DNA of 64,000 nt, from contig JAYMGJ010000137.1 of assembly GCA_037178675.1 (NCBI GenBank), positions 1-64,000 on the forward strand. The letters are read 5' to 3'. The DNA comes from Scleroderma bovista (lineage: Eukaryota; Basidiomycota; Agaricomycetes; Boletales; Sclerodermataceae). The notes beneath the pieces are model-generated. The model was not told the origin of the DNA, did not search any database, and saw only the letters and a list, made by a program, of their open reading frames with translations. The translations under genes and the position numbers were made by a program. Of this stretch, positions 36,544 through 47,837 are shown one piece after another. Positions within the stretch are counted from its first letter, which is position 1, and the number at the start of each line of letters is the position of its first letter.

Positions 36544-36780
36544 TGTGACGTTCTCCAGTAGTGGATACTATGGATACCGGCACACTAAGATCTTCACTCA
36601 GGAATTCCAGACAGATGTCTCTTATTCGGATGAGAAAGACCGGGGGGGATTACAGGGAGCGCGAGTAGCTACTTATACTAAGGTGCGGGAGGATACGGAA
36701 CAGGTATATGAGATATGATATATAGATGACACCTTTGACATTCGGCCGAGTGTGAACGCCTGAATGGTTGAACCGTCACA
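36544..36780 (-). repeat. 3' LTR of the central Ty3 element (237 bp)
   Basis: Bounded by TGTGACG and CGTCACA, a perfect 7 bp inverted terminal repeat. It is immediately preceded on the minus strand by a purine run (gaagggggg, 36,781-36,791) that fits a polypurine tract. No matching 5' LTR was found upstream of the pol frame. Confidence 0.68.
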
Positions 36781-36792
36781 TACCCCCCTTCA
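36781..36792 (-). promoter_or_regulatory. Polypurine tract (plus-strand priming site)
   Basis: Minus-strand ttgaaggggggta sits directly before the LTR terminus and after the pol stop (36,818). This is the standard position for priming the second DNA strand in LTR elements. Confidence 0.6.
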
Positions 36793-36817
36793 AGGGCACG
36801 CAGTACCCTTTATTACC

Positions 36818-39800
36818 TTAGTCGCTTCGCCCCTTTCCCTTCTTATTACCCTTCGCAGCTTTAGCAGCCTGCCCTCTAATAGAAATCCCACTAGGGGAAC
36901 TTTCTTCGTCCCCCATGCGGACATCTCCATTATTGGTGGTAGAAGGTAGCGTGCTGGGGCCTGGTTCCCCGTAGTCAGAGTCTCTGTAAGAGCATGGCGA
37001 TGGAGAGCGACGGCTGTTACGTCCGGACTGGTTGCGTGATTCTGGGGAGGCCGATCGACGGTGGTATTGACTGGGGAATTTCTTGCCCGTGCCGGCGATG
37101 CGACGTTCATTGCCCTCGGGGACTGCAAACCCCTTCCGCTGCCGCTTCTTTTCCCGCGCCCTATGAGCCTCCTTTCTTTTTGCCTCCGCCCTCTCGTCCC
37201 TATTCATGATCCGTATGGCCATTTGACGCAAGGCGTTATCTTCTTCCTTCATCATCTTACGGGTCTCGGACCTCTCCCAATGGTTCCTGAGATCGGCATC
37301 TGGTCCTAAGACCTCTTTTACAGTAGGCGACCTGGTATTGGGGGGAATAGCGACGTCCACGGGCTTTGCCCCATCATAACAGATGGTAGCGAAGGACAGG
37401 TCATGGCGACCCTTTCGAACGATGTCCCTCTCGAACGCACGGCGGAAAGCGTCGTACCCTCCCGGGATCCTCTCAGGGAACTCACCCCTGCGTAGCACAT
37501 GTTCTACCGCAAAGTACTCCTTGATTTGTTTGAAGTGATAACTTTCATAATAGGTATTTCCGTCGTCAGCGATCCCCCGAACCAGGTACACGTCAGCCTC
37601 CGTCCGAAGGAACTTGGGGTCGTGAGTAAGACCACCAACGCTCATCATGAAGCAGTCGAAGGGAGGAGGGCAGTGGTCGGTTTTACGAAGGGGGGTTGCA
37701 CACTTCCGATACGGGACGCGAGCTGGGAGATTGCGTCGGTTACAAGATGGACAGTTCCTCTTTATACCAGTAGATTGACCGGTCGCTTTAGGCGACCGGT
37801 CCCTTGAACCAGAGGTAAATGGCTTCTGACAGTGGCGCACGGGTGGTGGACGTTGAGATTGCCTACTTTGGCCATGAGACGAGTGTCGTCGTTCACGGGA
37901 GCATTGATCATAGCGATCGTAATTAGACGCCGGCCTCTTGGTACGACGTTGACGTTGGCTCCGGTTTTTCGGACCGGTAGTGTCTCGCCTGGCAGTCGAA
38001 TAGCGCCTGTTACCCGGGCGTTCTTGCTGGGTCCGTCGGTAGGAGTCTCTGAGTGGGATTATGGGTGGCTGTTTCAAAGGGCAACGGTGAGGTCGTCTCT
38101 TTGAAGCTGGTCCACTTGCGCGGCAGTTCGATTGCTCGAAGGCTGTGGCGTTGTAACGCTCCCGGATGTCCTGATGGACGGGGCAATTTCTGTTAGGGCG
38201 ACATATACAAATTGACACACACCCTATTGCCACGTCATCGTCATCGTCTGATGCATCGCCGATATTACTATCGGTCAGACGAGTTACATCGTCGATACCT
38301 AATATCTCGAAGTAGTCAGTAAGAGTGCGGAGATGCGCGATCTCACCGTATGGTAACCAAGTTTTATCGCCGGAAGTCCAGAGGACCTCGAATTTGGCGT
38401 CTGAGTGACTGCCTTGATGCGATAATATCTTGTCAACGGTCCATTCTCGAGCGGTCCCACCGAGCTCTGGAATTTGTTCGTCCAACCATCCGGGAAACAG
38501 ACGGTCGTCGTTGGGAACGTGGATACGGAGGAGAGAGGAGTGGAAGACGTCGTGGATTCCTCTTTGTTTGAGAGAGTTTGGTAGGTCGACCCTAAAAGAG
38601 TGATTACCAAAGTCTTTGCTTATCTTATATGGTCCGATGAACTTGGGGACCAATTTGCGTGATGTCCCCTTTGGGAAGTTGATATTTTTGGTCGAGATGT
38701 AGACCAAATCATCCACAACAAACGGACAGGTACGTCTCCGCTTATTCGCTTGCACTGTCTGCTTCACTCTCGCCGACAGCAATGCATTGTGCGCCGTCGT
38801 CAACGCCAGCTTCATTCTTCGAGCGTAGGCCTTTACGCTAGGATATTCGTCGGTCCCTGGAGCGTCCCAGATCATCGCTCTTGGCATCCGCCCGGTGTTC
38901 AGGAAGAAAGGTGAGTAACCAGTCGATTCGGATCGCGCAAGATTGATAGCAAATTCGATGGCAGGTAACTTCGTAACCCAGTCCTTTTGCGTAGGTCCGA
39001 TGCACGATCTGAGCATCTGGCTGATCGTGCGGTTGGCGCGCTCTGTGGAGCTGTCGGTCTCTGGGTGGTAGGCGCTTGACATGCGCTGTTTTACCCCCAT
39101 CAGCTTGTTGAGGTGAGTCCAAAACAGGCTCGTAAACAGAACATCCCGGTCACTGACTATCGTCCTAGGTAGGCCATGGAGCTTGTAGACCTCGGCAAAC
39201 ATCAGTTCGGCGATATCTTTCGCCGTGTAGGTCGTTCGACTCGGAACCAAATGTATCATGGCGGTAAGTAGGTCGATTATTACCGTTATTGAGTCGTATG
39301 ACCCATCTCGATCCTTAGATTCAGGCAACGGTCCTACAAAATCAACGCCAATTGCGTCCCATGGTGTAGACGGTACGGATAACGGGTTCAACAACCCGTA
39401 TGGTTTCTGATTGGGCGGTTTACTCCGTTGACAGGTCGTGCACGAAGCACAGAACGCGGCAACATCATGTACCATAGAGTCCCACCACACATATTCTCAT
39501 AGGTATGAGACCGTTTTCTTTGAGCCCAGATGTGCTAACAATGAGTGTGCTTGGTCGATGTCCATTTCTTGCAGTGTCCTTTCACCAACCTTGATATTCG
39601 GGATACAGATCACCACCCTATCGTGTAACTTCAAGCGTATGAAACCGTCATTCGTAAGTTCAAAGTTTTTGAACGCTCTAGGAGTCTCTAATATCTTCTC
39701 AAAGAACGAGTCCTCCTTGTAGCGGCCCTTTGCTTCCTGCAGAAGGTGTTCGTCATGCGGGTACATTATTGGTGCTACGCGTCTCGCTTCCCGCTCATTC

Positions 39801-42800
39801 GGTTCAGGGTCGCTGATCACATCGTTTGCAGGTGTGGTCATTGGGGTTGTTTGGGTCGTAGTACCCATTCCCCCCTCCGTTCGTCCTCGTGGGCCCCGGA
39901 GGACGAACTTATCCTTCATGCGCGCAGCGAATTCAGCACCCGTCTCGGGTCGACCACTCTCAGCTGGTGCTGGAGGTTGACGCGAACGGCGACCCTTAGG
40001 CTCAGGTGCCGGGTTTTGGGCCTCTGGTACCATGTCATGGGACACAGGTGCAGCCAGCTCTGCTGGGTCGGGATTCCCCCCTCCAGTGGAGGGCCCAGGT
40101 TCTGTCAATGTCGACTGCCCAGCTCGCCTGGGCTTCGGTCTCGTTACAGAACTCTCAGCATGCGGTCCAGCGCGCCTGTCCGCCAGTCGGTGGCTCCGTC
40201 GTACATTCGGTGCTATGGCCTCCGGTCCGACTAGCAAGGGTGCACTGATCAACCCAGCGGGCGTCGTCGAGACCACGCTGTCAATATCCAGATCGCATTG
40301 AAGATACTCTTCGTGCGACCGGATCGTCCCAGGTGCATCAAATTCATACATCCTGGACAGAGTGTCCAGCAATATATTCTCCTCACCCGGTACGTATAGT
40401 ACTGTGAAATCGAATGCAGAAAGACGTTCCATCCAACGAGCTTGGCGACCCGATAAATCCCTCTGGTCAAGAATGTAAGTCAGGCCTTTGTGATTGGTCA
40501 CCCAAGTAAACCTGACACCCTGTAAGATATCCCGATGGCGGAGCATGGTTTCCACGCCCGCCATCAATTCCTGCTCATGTACAGGGTAATTGCGCTGAGC
40601 GGACAACATCTTCACTGAATACAGCGCTGCCACTTTAGCGATCTTCCAGTCACGACCTTGGGCGACCACACCCCCGATCCCATTACCACAGGCATCGGTC
40701 ATGACCCAGATCGGGTCACGGTTCGGGCCGTAGTTGAGGGGGATGCGACAGTGTGGGGCGCACGCTGAGACGTACCGTTTCACGGTCTCAAACACGCGCT
40801 GTTTGGTATACCCCCACTGGTAAGGCTTTGTCTCCGCGCAGGCTTCAGCTAACACTCCCAGAGGGACACGAACTTTATAGATGTCGTCCGCGAGGTACCC
40901 AACCGCACCAACGAAGCCCCGACACAGTGTACGATTCGTCGGCACCTTCCAGTTAATGACACGGTCGACTTTCTCTGGGTCCATTCGTATTCCGTCGTCA
41001 GTTACGACGCGACCCAAGATCTTGACCTCCTTACAAAGGAAGCGCAGCTTCGCTTCGCTAAGGTAAAGCTTCTCCCGCCTCAGTATATCGAGCACAGTGG
41101 TGACGTGTTTGATATGGTCTTCCAAGGTATCTGAGTAAATAATCGAGTCATCAAGGTACACATCCATGAAGATGCCGATATATTTGCCAAAGAGGTGATT
41201 CATCAACGCTTGGTAAGTAGCCGGGGCGTTACAGTCCCCTTGTTGCACCACATGACTGACCATATTTCCGTCAGGTGTAGTAACCGCTGTGCGTTCTACG
41301 TGCTCGGGGATCACTCAGATCTGCTTGTAGGCATCTTGCCCGTCAATAATAGAACGGTAAGGTTTCTTTGCCACACGTCGTAGAATGCCCTCCATGTCAG
41401 GCATTGGAGACGACAATTTACGCGTGTTTTTGTTCCACTCACGCAGTTCCACCACAACGCGTAAATGCGTCGGTGTTCCTGGCTTCGGTATTAGCAACAT
41501 TGGACAAGTGTTGCGTGCGGTGGTGGCCTCCCACCGCCCTGACTTCAGATAAGAATTCTTCTTTTCAATCCATAGCGGCCTAAGAGGCTCGGGACACTTT
41601 GAAGGACGCCAAGGGTAAATCTTCCCTTCGTCTATTAGTGGAATAGAATGATTGATGGCCCGCAGTGGAGGCAATGCCATAGCGCCCGCCTGGGAGCACA
41701 ATGGTTCGGCAAGTTTGCGCAGTTGTTCACGCACTTTGTCCAGACTTCCCTCATACACCTCCGTGGCACGTGATTCAAGAACGGAGACCTGAGTACCCTT
41801 CATTTCAAGGGGCTCCTTGCTTCCGAGCACCACTCGCGGTGAGTTCAACCCTACCAAGACTCGATGCTGATACAAGAACGGTGTCCCCAATATCATATCA
41901 TAGTTTTGAAGGTTAATAACATCAAAGTATCGTTTGTAATCCGCCCCCTGGTATTGAAAGCGGACACTAACACCGAAGTTCACCTTCGATCTCGATCCCT
42001 GCACCGCCAGCTGAATAGTAAGTGGTTTTTCCAGCGTAACACGGGTCAATTTTAATTGTTCCACCAGGGTCAACAACACAAAGTCGGCCAATGATCCTGT
42101 GTCGATCAGAGCCCTCACAGGCTGTCCGTTTACGTGCGCCACAACGACTATTGGCTTCGGTATAGTGCGCTTAAAATCTCGCGTCACAGCCGCGTTCCGT
42201 TGTATAGCAGAGAACTTAGACTGTGCGGCCCGAACGTGATAGAGTTCTAGAACGCCAACATCGTTCAGGTCACTCTCCCCTTCCGGATCAAAGAGTCGGC
42301 GCAGGTCCTCACCGACGCCAGATTCCTCAGGGTCGTCGAAGACCTCCAATCTAAACTGGCAAACACGTCGCCAGTACCACCTGGCGACATTAAAATGCGG
42401 ATTCTTGGTCTTATAGATCGGGAGAAGAACGCGGGTGCGTGACACCACATCCACTATCTTATACGCTGCTATTTCCTCTTTGCAGACGCAGGTAAATCGA
42501 GTATCCTCGTCTATTGAGGCGCGAGGGTTGATTGACCTAATCAACCTTCCCAAAATCCGATCTTCAACTGGGCGACCCATGGGTAAGTTGAGACCGACTC
42601 TCCTTTGTTCCAACTGACGAATCTCCTCATCAGACATGTTTTTCATCTGGCCTATGCGGTGCCAATACCACTTGTCGATATGAAACTGGGGATTATGCAG
42701 CCACCTTGTAGCAACCAAAAGTCCGTCTTCAAAGGGATATAGGTCATCCATTATGACATGACAGCCATTCTTGATGCGATACACCCAAAATTGATCCCGA

Positions 42801-43117
42801 GCGTATACCGCCGGGTCGTCTGGGTTCTCGCCAGGGTAGCATGTCGCAGCCAACCGTCCTCGTGCCCGCTCACTGAGCGGCTCACCAAAGTCGGCAGGTA
42901 ATTTACAAAATGGATACTTATATGGGTACCATTCCGACACTTCACTTTCAGCGGTGTCCGAAGACTCTTCGCCTTCGCTAGCATTTACGGGCGTCGCAGG
43001 GACGGTATCTGTTTCAGTTAACGAGTATTCGTCGCTTACTAGTTCAGGCAGGCCAATCATGTCGCCACCTTCATCATCGGGATCAAAAGGATCCATCAAG
43101 TTGGCATGTGAGCCCAT
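36818..43117 (-). pseudogene. Ty3/gypsy polyprotein (PR-RT-RNaseH-IN plus long extension), two in-frame TGA codons
   Basis: One minus-strand frame of about 2,100 codons broken only by TGA at 41,315-41,317 and 39,497-39,499; both sit where an Arg (CGA) is expected. Order: acidic N-terminus; two copies of a WYW(H/R)R motif (KWYWHRIGQ, RWYWRRVCQ); protease with DTGSLADF (near 42,100); RT with IDGQDAY and YLDD (41,160); RNase H with TDACGNGIGG and HEQELMAG, but VTNHKGL in place of VTDHKGL, so one catalytic Asp is Asn. Then the integrase zinc finger (H-x4-H, C-x2-C), D,D35E residues (GVDFVG, IVSDRD, TERANRT), and a chromodomain-like FEVLWTSGDKTWLPYGE. A further ~450 residues follow: Arg-rich, Cys-rich, then an ordered region and a basic GNKKGKGRSD tail. 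No ordinary Gag precedes the protease. Confidence 0.9.
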
Positions 43118-43480
43118 GCACCTGTGTAGGCCGTGTTATACGGTCAGCGGACGATGACAATCGGCCGTGCTACACGGGCTGGCGGAAGTGAGGCTTATGA
43201 CTAGAGCTTTGCCGTATCACAGGGGTCAGCCCCCGACAGCATTGTCACCAAGTGACAACGGTGGGCCCATGGCTCTGTTGTCATCACGGGGTAGGGTGAA
43301 AGTCTTAAGCCGGACAAATGGGTGTCGTCATGAAAATACTCGGGCTGAGAGGAGTAGCATACCAATAGAATAAGTGAGCCAGTACGCAATGGAGGCAGTG
43401 TGGTGAAATCTGACGGCAGCAATAACACCATAGTGAGCCGGTCAATCAGCATTGCGGCATGGTCAACAGTGCGGCAAAGT
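43118..43480. other. Possible remnant of the Ty3 5' region
   Basis: No LTR terminus (TGTGACG/CGTCACA) and no Gag frame is found between the pol start and the repeats at 43,520. The element is probably truncated at its 5' end, with the junction near 43,440-43,485 where the gtcaacactccggca-type sequence begins. Confidence 0.35.
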
Positions 43481-43519
43481 CAACACTCCGGCATGTTCAA
43501 TGAGAGATGTGCCGATGAG

Positions 43520-43680
43520 ATGTTGTGCCACTGATATGCAGTGCCGCTGATATGCGGTGCCGCTGATATGTGGTGCCGCTGATATGTGGTGCCGCTGATA
43601 TGTGGTGCCGCTGATATGTGGTGCCGCTGATATGTGGTGCCACTGATATGTGGTGCCGCTGATATGTGGTGCTGGGTGTT
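43520..43680. repeat. 16 bp minisatellite, left of the KDZ locus
   Basis: About ten tandem copies of gccgctgatatgtggt with point variants (tgcggt, tgcagt, gccact). Twelve of 16 positions agree with the minisatellite at 59,861-60,100 in the same orientation. Confidence 0.88.
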
Positions 43681-43799
43681 ATGTGTCGGCCGCATCTATT
43701 GCTGCATCAATTTAGTGCCGACGGTTCCTCGTGCCGGATCTTGGCCTAACGGTAGTTACTTAACACTATATGCACGGCGATACATCTATATAGAGGACA

Positions 43800-44940
43800 T
43801 AGTATCTAGGGCCTAATGGGTATACAGGGAGATCAACTTTGTGGCCCAACGCACTCAATGGGACACCTATCCACATGCCTTCCCAACTATATAGTTGTTC
43901 CCGCATTGAGGGCTTGTTTAATCCTCTGGGACACCCCATTCATGGCTTGTCACTTTAAAATGTACTTGCAAGGTTTGCCTGCATAGCTAGATAACACCTC
44001 TGCTAGGGCCTGCCCAATGCTATGGGATACCATGGCCATTGCCTGTCAGACTGAGCTGGGCGCACTGACTATAAATGATGCTGTCTCCAGGGCTTGCCCA
44101 GAGTTATGGGACACCACACCTGTGGCTAGCACCCCTTAAAGGTACAGTCTCTGCACAGCCCATTGGAATGCAAGGGACAATAGTTCCATGGCCCTTTGGT
44201 AAGAAAGGGACTCTGTTGTTACAGCCTGATCAAAGCCCGAAACACACTATTTCTGGCCTGCCAACAGAAATGGCAAACCATATTTAGGGCCTGATGCAAA
44301 GCACGGGACACTGGCACTGCAGCCCTCCTACTCACTCCTATTTGTTGGGCTCTATAATAGAATAGAGAACACTATATCCAGGGCCTCCTGCTCATATAGA
44401 TGATACGGCACCTGGGGCTGTTATGTAATCATGGGACACCATCATATGGGGCTTGACACATTGTGTGACACCACTTTAGCGGCGTGCCTTGGGAACTGCA
44501 GGAGGCGGGGCCTACTCTGCTACTTCTAGCCCCTTGGCCGCAATTCCATGGCTACCCTGCTGCTTTGGCCGCCATGCTGCTAACAGTCCTTCGGCAGCAG
44601 CGGCTATCCCTGGTTCTCTGGCCGCATTGCTGTGGCATACCTTTCTTTTGCCATGATACCGCGGCTGTACTTGTCATAGTGGAGGCCACCACTGCCACCT
44701 GGCCATGATTGGTTACAGCCATCACAGCCGCAAACTTGACGACCGGCATAAGGTATCAACTTGCGGCACCCATTGTATTGGAAGATGTGGACGACACCTC
44801 CACCCAGACATGTGCTATTCCCATTCATGCCGATGTGTTCCCTGTGTGATTTCTGCCTCATTGTTAACCTGGCCGGGTGTTGCAGCCGCAGCTCAGACTT
44901 TGGCCGGCAACATTATATCACATGTGTCGCTTTGGCCGAT
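43800..44940. repeat. Degenerate repeat region with no gene
   Basis: Loosely repeated blocks containing gggacacca and gcctgcc at 60-90 bp spacing, then a GCC/TGCCG-rich stretch (44,500-44,940). The open frames here are short and unsupported. Confidence 0.5.
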
Positions 44941-44996
44941 ATTTGATTAACCAATTATTGTTGTGATGAACATATATGTAGGTATTCATACAATGT

Positions 44997-45780
44997 TTAC
45001 CTACCACCCAAAGACTCCTCCCATTTCTGCCGCAATGCATTTGGTGCACGGGTTAGCATCTCAATGTCCTCCATCCTTTTTGCACAATGCTGCATCACCT
45101 CTATATGATATTTGAGGGCATTGTCCGAGCTCCGCAAGATATTGTCGCAGAAGTACCGTGCATTTGACAAGGCCTCGTCCGAGGTATATCCAACAGTGAG
45201 TAGAATGGTGAGCTTTCTATCGGCAACCTGGCAAAGCTTTAGTATCTAACACAACACGAATAAGGGAGCATACCAGGTCCACTGGAGAGAATGCCTCTGC
45301 CTCTGATACCATGTCCTGCAGTGGCCACGTGCTGTACCCTGCCGTACATGCACCATGGCCATTAACCCACCACGAGTTTGCCACTTGCAGCGTACTTGGA
45401 ACCTGGACTTCGGCGGCCTTGGCATGATAGACATTCAACTGTCACATTGCCGCATACAGTCTTGCCGGTGGCAGATTTTCTAGTACGACCATTCTGTGCA
45501 CCCTGCTCGCCATCATTGGCAATATCATCTTCGCACCCATAGCCTGGCATGCGGCAAGCACACGTTCTAAATTTGCCTGGGGGCTCATGAGTGTGTTAAT
45601 CAAATGTAATCATTCTCCACTTACCACTTCCCTTTGTACATTTGCATACCATTCAGCTGTGGCCAGCATCCCCTCGGGCTGTTGTTGAACTGTGTGCACC
45701 AACCGTCGAAAGCGGACTCCAATGTATTGCAATACCATGGACAGTTCGCAGGTTTCGCGCAGTTCGGATGTGTTATTCAT
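44997..45780 (-). CDS. Gene W: unknown protein divergent from the TET/JBP gene; one in-frame TGA
   Basis: Starts at ATG 45,778-45,780 (MNNTSELRETCELSMVL). Exon 1 ends QREV at a gtaagt donor; a 48 nt intron ends gagcccccag. Exon 2 reads ANLERVLAACQAMGAKM..., then TGA at 45,442-45,444, then QLNVYHAKAAEVQVPSTLQV and WPLQDMVSEAEAFSPVDL. A second intron (gtatgc...tgccag) joins in phase to VADRKLTILLTVGYTSDEAL and the end WEESLGGR. The TGA fits a CGA (Arg) to TGA change. Mostly helical, with a conserved-looking Trp/Gly/Cys core; no known family recognised. It shares a 275 bp divergent promoter with the dioxygenase gene, which suggests co-expression and membership of the same element. Confidence 0.6.
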
Positions 45781-46055
45781 GATTGATGGTTTGATGGCCG
45801 ATTCGCCCTAAGCCTTATAACATTCAGGTAATCAATGTTCTCATGGTCCACATGTCACCTGATGCATAATTACCACATTGTGCAACCGGGCATGTGTTGT
45901 TTCGCACCGGCCAATCGCCGATCAGCCTTGTTTAGTGGATCTAGCCGAGAATGGAATGTGTTGCATTGCCGTTTGCAAACAGATGTCTGCAGCTTGCCGC
46001 TCATCCCCCACTAAAATTTTTACTCCCCACATTGTCAAAAGTTGTCCTGTGTCCA
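45781..46055. promoter_or_regulatory. Divergent promoter between gene W and the TET/JBP gene
   Basis: 275 bp separates the two start codons. It contains several CpG motifs (ggccgattcgccc, accggcc, cgccgatcagcc) and a CAAT-like ccaatcg. No binding site can be assigned. Confidence 0.4.
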
Positions 46056-47330
46056 ATGGCCAATGCAAATGCTGTGCCATCCAACTATACTTTGTCCGAC
46101 ATCATGGCATCATATATGCAGTGCCGCTTCCTGAATGAAGCATTTCCAGACTTAAATTCCCCCACCCCGGAAACGCTTCTGTCCCTGCCGGTGGATGCAA
46201 CTGTAGCCATGAACCAAATTGTATCCACCATCACACAGGCATATCATAATCGGAGTGAGCCAATTCTTGTATAGTTAAATTATCCTTCCTTGATATCCAC
46301 TTCAGTTTCCTGCAGCATTGACTTGATTAGGTTGTCCGAAAGCCTCGGACCAATGCAATCCAGCACAAATGAGCAACAGGAGATTAGGGTCCTCCGTAGA
46401 CATCCTTCCTCTTTGACTGGAACCCTTTCCTGGCCCACCATTATTCTGGGAGAAGGTGACACAATTGCATTGTGGTATCTTCCCGGAGCTCTAGCTCCCT
46501 GCATCCAAGTATGGTATCATTCCACTCTCATTGTCCACTGTTGAGGCCTTTGTTTCTAGGAGCACATCGCGGCATCCATCGATTCACTTGCAGATCCACT
46601 GGAAGAGAGTATTACAAATCAATCATGGCGTACAACACACCAGTATTTCAAGGATGACATGGATATTTTCGGGTGCTTGGAATTCTCTCCGGCACAGCAC
46701 ATGCTCGGCCATTCTGTGAGTACCTTCTTCTTTTGACGATGCACTTGTTTGATCTTCTCTTCCCCTGCTTGCTAGACCCCCAATGACATTCCGGGGGTGT
46801 CCAAGGCTTTGGCCGGTCCTACTGGCTATCAATGGAGCAAGGATATATGTCTTCCGTCGGCCATACTTTCAGGTGTTCTTTCTATTATCCATCCGTCTCT
46901 ATACGATGCCGGCCACCTTGCCATGCAACGCTTGGATGACTGGGCGACTGGCCATGATCCCGGAATGCTGGCGGCACTTGAAAATTGGTCCACTGTCTTC
47001 ACCAATATCTCGCTAATTGTCAATCAAAGTACCCCCCTCCACAGGGACCCACACTCTCGAGCAGATTGGTATGACATGCTAGTCAGTGTCGGTAATTATG
47101 ATGATTGTGCACTGCACATTCCCAGTCTTGGGATTCAGGTATTGTACAATCCCGGCACTGTCGTTGCATTTTCCGGCTGGCTCTTTCGGCACGGCGTCAA
47201 CCTTGTTGACGGAGCGAGGTGCTGTTTGGCGTATTATATGAGGGATAATATTCACCATTGGTTGAGGGTGCCACGGCCTCTTGATTGGGTGACGCCAGAT
47301 AATGTCTGCAATGCACTGGTGAAGCATTGA
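46056..47330 (+). CDS. TET/JBP-type 2-oxoglutarate/Fe(II) dioxygenase
   Basis: Four exons (46,056-46,254, 46,306-46,508, 46,560-46,715, 46,776-47,330) join in phase to 370 residues with no stop. All introns are 51-60 nt, GT-AG. The C-terminal half has the double-stranded beta-helix signature: H-x-D iron ligands at about His275/Asp277 (STPLHRDPHSRADWYDML), the distal His at about 325 (FSGWLFRHGV), and the Arg expected to bind 2-oxoglutarate at about 334 (GARCCLAYYMRD). Upstream, YFKDDMDIFGCLEFSPAQHM fits fungal TET/JBP proteins. Family members oxidise 5-methylcytosine in DNA. In fungi these genes are expanded and linked to KDZ transposons, which fits the KDZ transposase 4.4 kb downstream. The activity and the substrate base are inferred. 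Confidence 0.78.
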
Positions 47331-47837
47331 ATAATTAGCTTCCTGATATGATTGTTTGTTGTACTAAAATGTAATTCTGATGGTATGTAGTCCAAATTTG
47401 TTGGAAGTAGTTTGTAGTAGATACTATCCGAACGTGTGTTGTGCCAATGGGATGTAGTGCTGCTCGGCGAGCCCAAAGTCGATTCCAGCATGATCACAAT
47501 GATCCGGCTTGGTCAAGTGTAAACATTCAACAGGGCGGCACATTCATCATTCTGGCATAGTCAACACTCCGGCAGGATCGGCATTCCAGCACTGCCCACC
47601 ACGCACCCTCACTCGGACATGACCGGCAGAGCAAGAAGTATTCCCGGGGGTGGCCAACGCGCATCAAGATGGAACCTACTGTCGACACTGAAATGATGAG
47701 AAGCTCACACGAGTTGCATCAGCCTTGAGGAGAAACTGTCGCCGACGAGTGGTCCATATGCACACACCTGCAGAAGGATTTGAAGTAGCTGGGGAGGAAG
47801 AGAAGTGGACACAGTGCAAAGAGAGGGATTTACTGTG
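47331..47837. other. Region 3' of the TET/JBP gene
   Basis: No complete gene. 47,545-47,600 has gtcaacactccggca-type repeat. 47,630-47,860 is a third, diverged copy of the sequence at 48,480-48,710, including a remnant cysteine motif in which one Cys codon reads Trp. Confidence 0.45.
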
